A DNA stretch of 64,000 nt from Sophora flavescens (taxonomy: Eukaryota; Streptophyta; Magnoliopsida; Fabales; Fabaceae). Position 1 is the first letter of the stretch; the number at the start of each line of letters is the position of its first letter. This document shows positions 34,252-45,628 of the stretch, piece after piece. Position numbers and translations under genes: made by a program. The notes beneath the pieces were generated by a model that saw nothing but the letters and a program-made list of their open reading frames with translations, was not told the DNA's origin and ran no database searches. Location of the stretch: contig CM061064.1 of the NCBI GenBank assembly GCA_030762895.1, positions 235,878,586 through 235,942,585 of the forward strand, written 5' to 3'.

Positions 34252-34534
34252 GTAAGTTACCACTTACTTTAGCTTGAACATGAAAACCTTATATTTTGAA
34301 TGTAAAATGTCTTTTGTGAAATGTGAAATTTAACCTTCAACCTTTTTTTATTTTCTTTTTTAATATTGTTGACAACCTATACTTTGTTCCTTTTATTATC
34401 ACAATTTTTCCTAATATGCTAATTATAAGGATATGTTGTTTGTTATAGAATATAAAGTTTTGAATAACTTAACGCATTAAATAAAACTTATAATGACATA
34501 GTGCATCATTTTATTTTGTATTAGATTAAAAGTC

Positions 34535-37500
34535 ATGGACAAAGAGTGGACTAAATTGCCAAGGTTTAGTGAAGAGTATTTCAATGGTGTTGAGTCATTC
34601 TTAGATTTTGCCTACACTATAGGAAGACCTCAAGGAGATGAGATTTTGTGTCCTTGTGCCAAATGTAGAAATCGTTGTTGGGCAAAAAGAAATGTGGTTT
34701 ATGATCATTTAATAGGCACAGGATTTTTAAAAGGATGATGTTTGGGTAAACCATGGGGAGCGAATGCTGCCAATGGAAATCGACAATAACATGGAAGATC
34801 AAGAGGACTCACATGATGACATTGATGGCTTATTGTATGACACATTCAGCAGAAGTAGAGGGAGTTAATGAAGGTCCTAATGAGGGTGCAAGAAAATTCT
34901 ACAATTTGGTTAATGAGGCAAAACAAGAATTGTATCCGGGATGCAAAAATTTCTCTACTTTATCATTCATAATTCGAATGTACTTATTGAAGTGTCTTCC
35001 GATGGAGCAATGCATCATTCACCGCGCTTTTAGAACTATTGAAAGAAGCGATGCCTCATCTAAACATTCCTGAATCTTTCAACAAAACAAAGGCCATGAT
35101 TAAGGACTTAGGTCTTGATTATAAAAAGATTCATGCATGTCCGAATGATTGCATGGTATATTGGAGAGAGCATGAGAATGACGATTCCTGCAGGTTTTGT
35201 AAAGTTTCACGATGGAAGGAATTCCCTAAAGTAAATTGTGAGTTTGAGCAACCAAAAAATGAGCATAAAGTCCCTGCAAAGATTTTGAGACACTTTCCCT
35301 TGATTCCTAGACTTCAAAGGCTATTTATGTGTTCAAAGACAGCCGAGTCAATGAGGTGGCATGAAGAAGAGCGCTCAAAGGATGGGAAATTGAGGCATCC
35401 CGCTGATGGCCAAGCATGGAAAGACTTTGATAGGCTTCATCCTGATTTTGCATTTGATCCTCGTAATGTAAGACTTGGCTTGACTAGTGATGGATTCAAT
35501 CCATTTAGGACTATGAGTATATCTCACAGTACATGGCCTGTCATGATGATGGTATACAATTATCCACCATGGTTTTGCATGAAGTCTGAATATACTATAT
35601 TGTCATTACTAATTCCTGGACCACAATCACCCGGAAATAATATCGATGTGTACCTTCAACCATTGATTGAGGAGTTGAAGGATTTGTGGGAATTAGGAGT
35701 GGAGACATATGATGCCTCAAGAAATCAAACATTTTCAATGCGTGCAGCTCTTTTATGGACTATTAGTGACTACCCTGGGTATGCTATGTTGTCTGGTTGG
35801 AGCACTAAAGGAAAGTTAGCATGTGCATCTTGTAATTATAACACTTCTTCAATCTACTTGAAACATAGTCATAAGATGTGTTATATGGATCATCGTGTTT
35901 TTTTGCCAATAGGCCATTCTTGGAGAGCTAATAGAAAGTCTTTTAATGGAAGAACAAAACTTAGATCTGCACCGCCTTTGTTAGAAGGGTCAGAGATCTT
36001 AAAAAACTTAAAATCTTTCAACAATGTATTTGGGAAGAAGAAAAAACAGAAAATTGATGGTCCGTGGAAAAAGAGGTCAATTTTTTTTGAGTTAGCATAT
36101 TGGGCACATAATACATTACGTCATAATCTTGATGTGATGCACATAGAAAAAAAACATATGTGATAATATTATTGGGACTCTTTTGGATATCTCAGGGAAA
36201 ACAAAAGATCATGTCAATGCTCGTTATGATTTGCAAGAAATGGGAATTAGAAAGAAACTTCATCCAAGGGAGATTGGTGGAGGTCGTGCAGAGTTTGCAA
36301 AAGCATGTTTCTCAATGACTCCGGAAGAGAAGGGTAATTTTTGCAGTGTTTTGAAAGATGCCAAATTACCAGATGGTAGTGCATCAAATATATCAAGATG
36401 TGTCCAGGTTGCTGAAAAGAAAATATCTGGTTATAAGAGTCATGATGCACATTTTATGTTACATTACTTGTTACAAATAGCAATAAGAAGCACAATGCCC
36501 AATGTAGTGGCTCACCCTCTCATTCGTCTTGGTTCTTTTTTTCGCTCTCTATGCCAGAAAGCTATCCAAGTGCAAGATTTGGATTACTTAGAAACAGAGA
36601 TTGCGGAAATACTTTGTCAATTGGAGATGATTTTTCCCTTGCCTTTTTTGACATAATGGTTCATTTACCTATTCATCTACCAAATGAGGTCAGGTTAGGT
36701 GGTCCAGTTCAATTCAGATGGATGTATCCCCCAGAAAGACATTTATGTAAACTTAAGACTTATGTTCGTAACAGAAGTCATCCTGAAGGTTCTATTGCTA
36801 AGGGGTATTTGGCCGAAGAAGCTTTAACTTTTTGCTCAAGATATTTGCATAAAAGTGTAGAGACAATGCTAAATAGAAGGAGTTGAAACTATGATCATAA
36901 CGATTCGTTTGAGTTAGATTCAGCTGATTACTTTTCAAGTATTGGTCGTCCTTTAGGGGGAAAGAAAAATGGTAAACCATTTTCTCTAGATTTTAAATCA
37001 AAAGGCCAAGCCCATCGATACCTCTTGTTCAATTACGATGAAGTTCAAATATACATCAGGTATCATAATAGCTCATCATCCGACTACTCGTCTATAAAAT
37101 ATATTTTAGAGTAATCTAATAAATAACATTGTTGTCATTGTAGAGAGCATGAAGACACTGTTAATGATCACACTAAAGGAGGAAAGTGGACCAAAGCAAA
37201 AGCTCAGAGTCAAGATTTTGGTGAATGGTTTAAGGATCGTGCCATGAAAGATGATATATCAATTCGACTTAAACAATTCTCTGGAGGACCAAATATTGTT
37301 GCAAAGAGGTTTTCAGGATACCTCATTAATGGATATAGATTCCACACTAAGAAACGAGACGCAAGACGTAAAACCCAAAATTCTGGTGTGACTTTGGTTT
37401 CATTAACTCCAAGTTTTGCAAGCTCTAAGGATGAAGATCCCAAAACAGAACCTATTACTTATTTTGGAGCAATTAACGATATAATTGAGTTAGACTATTA

Positions 37501-37720
37501 TGGTCACTTCAAATTTGTGTTGTTTAAGTGTGATTGGTTTGAGGTTGAAGAAGACAAATATGGACTTACTTGTGTACACTTCAACAAAAAATGTTACCAA
37601 GATGATCCTTTTGTACTAGCTAGGCAAGTTCACCAATGTTTTTATGTCAATGATCCTTTTGAAGCAAATAGGCATTATGTTATAAAGACAGTTCCAAATT
37701 TGGCCATCTCATTATTTATG
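34535..37720 (+). pseudogene. TNP2/TNPD-like CACTA transposase (broken)
   Basis: Domains in order: the transposase-associated N-terminal zinc region (MDKEWTKLP, LCPCAKCRNR, 34,535-34,738); the Transposase_21-type core (35,039-36,163, with WKDFDRLHPDFA, RLGLTSDGFNPF, LKDLWELGVETYD, HNLDVMHIEK); a DUF4218-like region (36,183-36,886, with LGGPVQFRWMYP, ERHLCKLKTYVRN); then an exon with a DUF4216-like region (37,138-37,720, with YFGAINDIIELDYYG, VLFKCDWFE). The protein would cut and join the element ends. Breaks: frame changes near 34,735 and 34,850, a one-base gain in an A8 run near 36,150, and further frame changes near 36,620. Introns probably lie at about 36,890-37,140. Non-functional as read. 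Confidence 0.92.
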
Positions 37721-37774
<54 letters not shown>

Positions 37775-37846
37775 ATAAAATTCACTGTTATCTACTAATT
37801 ATATGTTGCATTTCCTAAATTTGTATTATGTTTTTCTTGTTAGAAA

Positions 37847-40800
37847 ATGAGCGAAGCAAGCTTAAAGCAAGACAAGGGTGAAAGTGTTACTTTTGATATC
37901 CAGGAAAATGTAAGATCAAGCACTGAATTGCTTAAGAGGTTTAAAATCAAGCGTGAGAAGCTGGTTCACAATGCTGGAAGTACTAATGCAACTAGGATGA
38001 AAGTTCAAGGATCCATACACAAGCCTATATTTAGGAGTCAATTTGTGAGTACAAGTCAAAACAAGTTGCTAGTGGAGCCAGCCATTACTCAACCTAAAGG
38101 ATCTAGACAAAATCATGATCCAACAAAGTTGCCAATGGAAGCAATCCTGACACAAAGCAAAGGATCTAGTCAAAATAAAGATCCAAAGAGCCAATCTGTG
38201 AGTACAAGTCAAAAGAAGTTGCCAATGGAACCAACTATCACTCAACCTAAAGGATCTAGACAAAATAATGTTCCAAAGAAGTTGCCAATGGAAGGAATCA
38301 TGACTCAAAGCAAAGGATTTAGTCAAAGTCAAGATCCAAAGAATCAATCTGTTGGTACAAGTCAAAAGAAGTTGCCAATGGAACCAGCAATCACTCAACT
38401 TGAAGGATCTAGACAAAATAATGTTCCAAAGAAGTTGTCAACCATGACACAGAGAAAAGGATCTAATCAAAATCAAGATCCGAAGAGCCAATCTGTGAGT
38501 GCAAGCCAAAAGAAGTTACCTATGAAAGCATCCATGGCTGAAATCAAAGGATCTAGCCAAAAGCAAGGTTTAAAGAGGCAAGCTGTGAAAAAGGCAATGA
38601 CTCAAGATGATGAATCAATGGCAATGCAGCAAAGCCCTATGAAGAATACAAAAAGAATCCCAATTTGCCCACCAATGTTAATTGATGAGTTTCTTGAAGA
38701 AAATGGAGAGGTCGGTGAGCAAGAAGAGTTAGGAAATGAGAGTGAAGATGAAGAACAAAATGACATCGAACAAGAAGAATATGCACTCCAAGAGGAAGGT
38801 GGTGAAATAAATTGTAAGGAATGTATGTATGCCATATTTGTTTAGTTATATGGAATTGGTTAGTTATAATTTGTTCTACACCTTATATATGTATGCCATC
38901 TTTTGTATTTTATCTTCTGTTGCATAACTTCTATGTCAATATAGGGGCGTCTAAGAAACGAACGCGAGGACCGACACAATGCTTGAGCATTCATGCAAGA
39001 CCTACGCAAGATCGTCAAGAATTTATCTTAGATGATTATGGAGAGCCAATTGGGCCCACTGACAAAATAGTTTTTGACTTAAGTTATTTCTTGGGCACTA
39101 TAGCAAGGAATTCAGACTTTTGTCCCTTGATTTACACAAACTTTAAAGCTATTCCTGTTGATTACAAGGATCGCATGTGGGAATATGTTAATGTATGGGG
39201 AAGGCATTTTTCATATTTCATTGGATTTCATTGAATACTTTAATATTTAATAATTAAGTTGATGTCAATGATATTCTTTTGTTTCTTTCTTTTTTGTAGG
39301 ATAAATACCTTGTTCCCAATAAAGGAAGGAAAGCGGTATTTTCTCGCATAAATGATGCTTGGAGACGATACAAGAACTCTATCAAGAAGAAGCATTTTTT
39401 GAAATACTCTAATTTGAGGGAAAGGTTAAAACATCGTCCAAAGACCATACCTGAAGCCCATTTTAGACAATTGATGGCTTATTGGAACCACGATACTATC
39501 CAAGTAAGATAATTATACACTTTTTAATTTTAAATTATTTTATTTTCTCACTTTCATTTGTTCCTCTATAATGCAGAAAATTAGCAAAAAAAATGTTGCG
39601 GATAGAGCTAAGCAGAAATATATTCACCGGATGGGGCCAAAGAATTTTGCTAGAATTCGTGCTCGATTGGTAGTGAATTTATAAGTGTGTATGTGTGTGT
39701 TATTTTCCATATCTAAAACAAATAAATCTTCTAATCAATATGTGTTCCCTATTGCTCAACTAATTGATGTAGCGTGCAAACAAGAAGGGAGGGGATGTCC
39801 TTCAAGCTGAAATGTTCGTCGAGACTCGCCAAAGCCGAAATGGAAAGGAAGTAGATCCAGAAACGCAAGTTGTTATTGTAAGTCTAGTGTTATCCATCAA
39901 GTGCATTTAAAGTCTTGATTTTATCCTTAACATTAATGTTCTTTTATTAGACTACGCTTAAAGATTCAATTCAAAACTCAACTGAATCTGTTGGACAAAC
40001 TTTTCGATCACTCTTTGGCAAAGAAAAGTCGGGGAAAGTGCGTTGCTTTGAATGAACCGTCACACCATCTATGTTAAAAAGAAATGAAGAAATTGCTGCG
40101 ATTAAGAAACAACATTCGCATGAGATGAATAAGATGTTTAAGAAGGTTGATGGATTGGAAGCACTTGTAAGAAGTTTATTGAAGCAAAACAAGCCAAATT
40201 TGGATGAAAAGGATTTGGATGATATGATGGCAAATGCTTTAGGCAACGAAAACAATGCAGCATCACATTCTTCTACATCAACTCATGTTCCAAATAACGA
40301 ACAGGTATAACAATATTTATCAAAACTTTATTTGTGTATTTAATTTGTCCGCTAATAATATTATTTGTTCCAAGTTGAGGAAGCAATGGATACTACTATA
40401 AACAAGTTATTAGTTGTAGCTACTAGTTAAATAGGTTTCAAGTCATTAATAATAGCTTTTGACTATTATTGTGCTCAAAAGTTGTGCAATTTGTAACATA
40501 ATATGAATTCTGGTGATGGAGGATTGGATTACTTCTTTATGTTTTAGTTTGGATTCTACATGAATTAGCATTTAAAATATCCTTAAGATGCATAATTTCA
40601 ATAATGCAGTTCACTTAGAAAAATTGAAGATCCTTTTCATTGTATATAAATTGTTTCCTTGGCATCCCTCATTCCTCTACCTTCATGATTTTTTCTAGTT
40701 TGAAGGCTTTACATGGTTTATGCTTCTACTGATATTAGTTTGTACCTTATATGGATAGCTTTTGTTTCTTGTTTTTTCGTTCCATGGTTTTTCAAGTCGG

Positions 40801-41440
40801 TAATGTGGCGTTGTGTAATTCTGGTGAGCTTTGGTCTTTTCAAAAAATTCTTAAATATATCTGGTGGGCCTTTGAATATTCAGCTAGCTTTTACACTTGA
40901 GTTTGGTTTTTGGTTTTGGTTTTGGCCTTGTATGGTCATTAGATCTGTTGGGTCCTGTTGGTCTGTACTATGTCCATGGGGATGTGTTTTTGTTGGATCA
41001 CAAGTGAGAATTTCAACCTAGTTGTAAATTGTTACTCTTGGTTGAAATTTTACCTTAGTGTTCTCTTTTATTATATACGGGTTCAGGTACCCCTTGTACT
41101 CAAATATAAATACAGTTTAGCACACATAAAAAAAAATGTTGCTTGTCATGCTTTTAATACTTGATATAAAATGGTGGAAAATGACCTATTATATTATTGG
41201 TTCATTACTTGGCAATAATGCTTGAGACTTGTTTTCTTGGTATCATTAGGGAGCGAAGAGACTAGGTAGCTTATAAAGGCTCATGTTATATAAAGTACAG
41301 TAGCATGATTCCATTTTCTCCTCATTTCATAATCTAATTGAACTATATAACTCAGCTTCTAACTTATATATCTTTTGTCATATATGCAGGAAGATTTTCT
41401 TGGTGAGGAAGAACAATATCAAGACATAGAAGACGAATGA
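37847..41440 (+). pseudogene. TNPA-like CACTA gene (multi-exon, one nonsense codon)
   Basis: Inferred exons: 37,847-38,813; 38,945-39,192; 39,300-39,503; 39,577-39,669; 39,773-39,877; 39,951-40,304; 41,390-41,440, with good donor and acceptor sites and matching phase at the joins I checked. Exon 1 carries about four tandem units of ~47 residues around KLPMEP.ITQPKGSRQN and an acidic end (EQEELGNESEDEEQND). The next exons encode the plant En/Spm transposase_24-like domain (EFILDDYGEPIGP, FSRINDAWRRYKN, LMAYWNHDTIQ), then a coiled-coil tail. A TGA at 40,053-40,055 falls in frame, where a CGA would fit; this is a change expected from CpG deamination. The protein would bind subterminal repeats. 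Confidence 0.8.
38060..38540 (+). repeat. In-frame ~141-bp tandem repeats in the TNPA-like exon
   Basis: Successive units around aagttgccaatggaacc..actcaacctaaaggatctagacaaaat, each encoding about 47 residues. Units have drifted but keep the reading frame. The last is shortened. Confidence 0.75.
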
Positions 41441-41929
41441 TGATATTAACATACATTGAAGCATACAATCTTTATGGATGTTTTTCTTTTTTCTTTTGGA
41501 TTTTAGAAGAAAACTATTATGTTAGCTTTTTTAAGTGGTATTAGTTCAGATGGGTGGTTGCTCTGTTTGTGATGGCTCTCATAGTCTAAGATTGTCATTT
41601 GAAGACTCTGTTTGTTGTGCAACTAGGAGTATGCTCTATAGGTCTGGCTGTCTTTGGCTTTGGTGTATTATTGAATCTGTGATATCTTGTTGCAGAATTA
41701 CATGTGACGAGTATGTTTTTCGGTGCTTGGGAGTTGAAAGAATAAAAAATAGTTGATATCTTGTTGCAGAATTACATGTGACGTATGTTTTTAGGTGTTG
41801 TAATTGAAATGTTAAAATATATATTTAGTTATGTATAAACATATAAAAGACTTTCCTCGCAATATAATAAAAGCTAACATCGTTGTCGATTTATTTTATA
41901 ATAGTTACAAAAATGTCCCCTAAAGTTGA
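41441..41929 (+). other. CACTA 3' non-coding region
   Basis: Follows the TNPA-like stop. A short direct repeat (atatcttgttgcagaattacatgtgacg) occurs at about 41,682 and 41,756. No further coding homology. Confidence 0.4.
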
Positions 41930-42393
41930 GTTAACCGATTTCTATATTATTTACCAACAGTAAAATAAGTGTTGTCTATATTAAAACGTCTAGCAACAGT
42001 TACGAAATTGTTGCCTATACCATCCACCAATAGTTAAATAAATGTTCCTTATTCTATTTGCCAACATTTAAATAACCGTGGCTGAAACATCTAGCAACAA
42101 TTAAGAAACCGTTGCCTAAATAATATGAATGAAAACCGTTGCCTAAATGATATGAATGAAAACCATTGCCATTGGACGGGTTTAAAAACCGTGGCCTATT
42201 CCCCTAATTTAGGCAACGGTTATTGATATACCGTGGCCTAAAGAGAAAAACCGTTGCCTAAGGGAATAGGCAACGACCACCTAGAGAACACTTTTTTAAC
42301 CGTTGCCAAACCGTTGCCTAAAGTTTAGGCAACGGTTTTCATACTTCTGGGAACGGTTTTTTGTTGTTGCCTAAACTAAAAAATGTTGTAGTG
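41930..42393 (+). repeat. CACTA right subterminal repeat array and terminal repeat
   Basis: More than ten copies of aaCCGTTGCCTA or its complement TAGGCAACGGtt, in both orientations, up to the terminal repeat at 42,365-42,393. Such arrays are the binding sites of the TNPA-type protein in this superfamily. Confidence 0.85.
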
Positions 42394-42396
42394 ATT

Positions 42397-42790
42397 GTAT
42401 CTGGATGACATGCTTGTCTTAAATCCATAATGGAGCTCTAAGCAGTTGGAGTTGAATGACATTATCGAGCAAGGAGCTCTTGACAGATTATAGTTTTACT
42501 TTCACTTTTCAGAATGTTTACTGGTAATCGTGGCTATGGTGAGCTAGACTTTATGAAGCAATAATGGAAAAAAAAACCCTTCATAGTGGAATATGAATGG
42601 TCTTGTCTATACATGATTCAGACTTAGTAATTAACTATTCATGTCATAGGTAAATTCAGTGTAGCCACTGGTTTTTTTAAGGGTAATATTTTCGAACAAC
42701 ATAATATTAAATCGATATTGAATGAAATATGAAACAAATGTTAAAAAAAATAGTTAAATATATATAATGATTTTAAAATAAAATTTGTAT
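42397..42790 (+). other. Segment continuing the duplicated flank (copy 1)
   Basis: Matches 63,607-64,000, apart from a 13-bp stretch (tgtatgaacattg) present only in copy 2. No gene seen. Confidence 0.7.
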
Positions 42791-42792
42791 AT

Positions 42793-42838
<46 letters not shown>

Positions 42839-43015
42839 ATTTAATTGGTATACACCGACAGTGAAGTTTTTTACACTGTCAACCAATCAGAAATTAACAC
42901 ATCATTACAAATTTTTTATTCTTATCCTAATCACCTTAAAAGTCACCAGTTTCATGATTTCTGACTGGTTGTCTGTGTAAAAAATCTTTACACTGACAGT
43001 GTATAGAAATTAAAC
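42839..43015. mobile_element. MITE with ~58-bp terminal inverted repeats
   Basis: The start tttaattggtatacaccgacag and the reverse complement of the end (gtttaatttctatacactgtc) match over about 58 bp, including 'ttttttacac' and 'accaatcagaaat'. Non-coding. It inserted next to an (AT)n run, which hides the target duplication. Worn relatives lie in 7,380-8,450. Confidence 0.75.
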
Positions 43016-43606
43016 TCTCTCTATATATTTATTTATTAAATACACTATAGTTTGTGAAATTAATTTATATACACTACACATCATATAAAATTTTACTCAA
43101 TTATTGATTTATCATCTAAACAATAATGTTATTACTTAAATTCAATCCTTGAAAATATATATATTTAAATTTTTAAGTTTATAAAAATTTCTTTATCCTA
43201 TCATTATGATGACACTCACTTTAAATTTGTATAGATACTATTTCACAGTTATTATTTAAAATATTTTACAAGGTTTGTATAATTATTGTTTTATTTAAAA
43301 ACAAGTAAAGATGGAAATAATATTAAAAAAAATTCAATCAATAAATAATAACAATAAACAATAAGTAATAGTATTCGTTCCTAAGGCAGTTGTTTTATGC
43401 TTTTTTTTGTTTCCCAGGGTACCCTCCTCGCGCAACTGCGAAGTCTGAGTTGTTTTATGCTTTGATAATAATTTAAATTATTATATATGTACCAATATTC
43501 ATATTTTAAAATATTTATTAATACTTTTTTAAATTAAGATTATTAAAAAAACATAAAAAAATTGTATAATAAGTACCCGTGCGTACCACACGGGTAACTA
43601 CACTAG
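43016..43606 (+). mobile_element. Possible non-autonomous Helitron
   Basis: The 3' end has a 7-bp stem, ACCCGTG (43,575-43,581) and CACGGGT (43,589-43,595), with a 7-nt loop. CTAG follows 7 nt later (43,603-43,606), with T as the next base, which is the Helitron 3' signature. The 5' end is less certain; TCTCTCTATATATT at 43,016 is a candidate, but the preceding base is not A. The interior is AT-rich and non-coding. Confidence 0.4.
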
Positions 43607-43969
43607 TTCTCCTCACGGGTCCACTCAACATACAATTTTCGTGTTTGACTAAAATATACCTTCTGAAAACACGACGGCTTTGGTCAATATTCTGGAAATA
43701 CAGTAACTTTGGTCAGTGAAACAGAAGAAAATAAAAAAGAATAAACAAATAAAACTAAGTGAAAAGAAAAACTCCAACAAAAAATATAAATAGGGGCCGC
43801 AACTAAATGGGGCCCACATTGCAGTAGAAATAGCAGCTCAACCTTTATGTTTGTATCCATCAATTAATTTTAGGAAAAAAAATGTAGGTAATTATTGTCT
43901 CCATAAATATAGTATTTCCGTAAGTGTTTTTGTATTTATTTCCATAAGTGCTTTTGTATTTGTTCGATT
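43607..43969. other. Intergenic, nothing recognised
   Basis: AT-rich with no ORF, RNA or repeat that I can support. Confidence 0.4.
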
Positions 43970-44545
43970 TAATTTTTAATTACAGAAACTGATTTTCTGT
44001 TAAATTTTGCTCACTTACAGGAAATATAGTGTCTGTAAGTGTGCTTATTTTTTTTATTAAGTTTTTTTTATTAATACCTAATGATATAATTATCCCTAAA
44101 TATATTACTGTAATAATTATTAATTATATTAATAATATAATTATTTATTAATTTTATTAATAATTAAATTATGTTAATAATATAATTGTTATTTTATAAT
44201 TATATTATTTATTACTAATATAAATATTAATAATTCTTTATTAATTTTAATAAAATGATATATTTTTATTTTTTTATTAATTTTAATTACGGAAACTACT
44301 ATTCCGCAAGTGTTAAACTTTTCTCACTTGCGGAAAATACAGTTTCCGTAAGTGTGCTTATTTTTTTTATTAAGTTTTTTTATTAATACCTAATGATATA
44401 ATTATCCCTAAATATATTACCGTACTAATTATTAATTATATTAATAATATAATTGTTTTTATTAATTAAATTATTTATTAATAATATAGATATTATTAAT
44501 TTTTATTTAATTTTAATAAAACGATATAACCAAGAAAAAAATGTA
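43970..44545. repeat. ~310-bp tandem duplication
   Basis: Two units (about 43,970-44,277 and 44,278-44,545) share the order: ttaattacggaaact, hairpin-forming cacttgcgg/ccgtaagtg, gtgcttatttttttta, attaatacctaatgatataattatccc (44,078 and 44,389), and a long TAAT-rich tail. The period is 311. Each unit has inverted 'ttccgtaagtg / cacttacgg' motifs near its start. Confidence 0.7.
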
Positions 44546-44839
44546 CGGTCCAAAGTGTTTCATGGATACAATCCAACGGCAATTAGTTTCAAAAATTGGC
44601 AACAAAAAATCAAACAACCTATCAGACAAAAAATTCGTTGTCTCAAAAATTGGCCAGTTGCGGCAGACAAACACTGAGTGGCCAAGGTCAACTCACAATA
44701 AATGCAATTCTTGCTGATAAAAAAAGAAAGCCAACGTAAAAAATAAAAACAAAAGAAAACAAAAATAATTAAACCAATAAAATATTCAACAAAAATATAA
44801 AAAATGTCAATAAACTGATCCCAAAAATTTTTGAGACCG
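44546..44839. other. Sequence left of the tandem-duplication junction
   Basis: No gene, RNA or transposon recognised. Its right edge (about 44,840) is where copia similarity resumes abruptly in mid-integrase. Confidence 0.4.
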
Positions 44840-45628
44840 ATTTTGTACTCTTTTGCAGAATACTGAGAAATCCTTAAAAGACTCATCCTTGTGTGTTAGG
44901 AAGAGTACCCATGTGTATCTAGAATAGTCATCAACTATGACAAATCCATATTTTCTTCCAGCCAGGCTGGCAATACTAACTGGTCCAAACAGATCCATGT
45001 GTAACAACTGAAGAGGTCTAGAGGTTGATACTTGGTTTTTAGATTTGAAACTTGATTTTATCTGTTTACCTCTATGACATGCATCACACAAGATATCTTT
45101 CTTAAAGCTAATATCAGGCAATCCTCTCACGAGATTATTCCTTTTTAATTCAGAAATTAGTTTCATACTACCATGTCCTAGTTTCTTATGCCATAACCAT
45201 CTCTCATCCTCTTTAGACATCAGACAGGTTACACTTTGATCTGAGATATCAGACAGTTCAATCTTATAAAGATTTTGTTGCCTTTTAGCTGAAAAGAGGG
45301 TTTTGCCACAACAGTCTTTAACTATGCATACATCTTTGGTAAAGGAAACATCAAAACCACTGTCACATAATTGACTTATGCTGAGCAGATTGTGTCTCAA
45401 TCCTTTAACCATAAGAACATTAGATATAGAGGGAAGAGGGGGTTTACCACCAATAGTACCAATTCCTATAACTTTCCCTTTATGATTCCCTCCGAAGGCA
45501 ACGTGTCCTCCTTTCTTAAGTTGGAGGGCTAGGAACATAGACCTTTCTCCTGTCATATGACGCGAGCAGCCACTGTCCAGGTACCAGCAATGGTGTTTTC
45601 TTTGTCCTGTTGAGGACATCTGCAACAA
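44840..45628 (-). pseudogene. Copia protease and integrase N-terminus (truncated)
   Basis: One open minus-strand frame joins the protease (WYLDSGCSRHMTG) through LRHNLLSISQLC to the integrase zinc region (WHKKLGHGSMKL, CDACHRGK) and the first catalytic Asp (HMDLFGP). It ends at the junction, so the second and third integrase residues are missing. Unlike copy 1, no stop separates protease and integrase here. Confidence 0.9.

Larger units (their letters stand above)
30311..34534 (+). other. CACTA 5' non-coding region
   Basis: 4.2 kb with no transposase homology. 30,390-30,510 looks like a plant leader (ccctcaaacgaaaacccctc, agggtttt, then a caag-gtaac donor) and may hold the transposase promoter and first non-coding exon. 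The region also contains the minus-strand ORF at 33,102-33,407 and the exon-like 34,185-34,251, described separately. Confidence 0.4.
30077..42393 (+). mobile_element. CACTA (En/Spm-type) DNA transposon, 12.3 kb
   Basis: Left end CACTACAGCATTTTGTA and right end (reverse complement) CACTACAACATTTTTTA; the similarity of the ends runs about 28 bp with three mismatches. A 3-bp target duplication ATT lies at 30,074-30,076 and 42,394-42,396. The unoccupied site with a single ATT is at 63,604-63,606 in the paralogous segment. The interior carries a TNP2/TNPD-like transposase region (34,535-37,720) and a TNPA-like gene (37,847-41,440), both on the + strand, and terminal arrays of a CCGTTGCCTA motif. 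Frameshifts and stops in both genes mean this copy is non-autonomous now. Confidence 0.95.
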
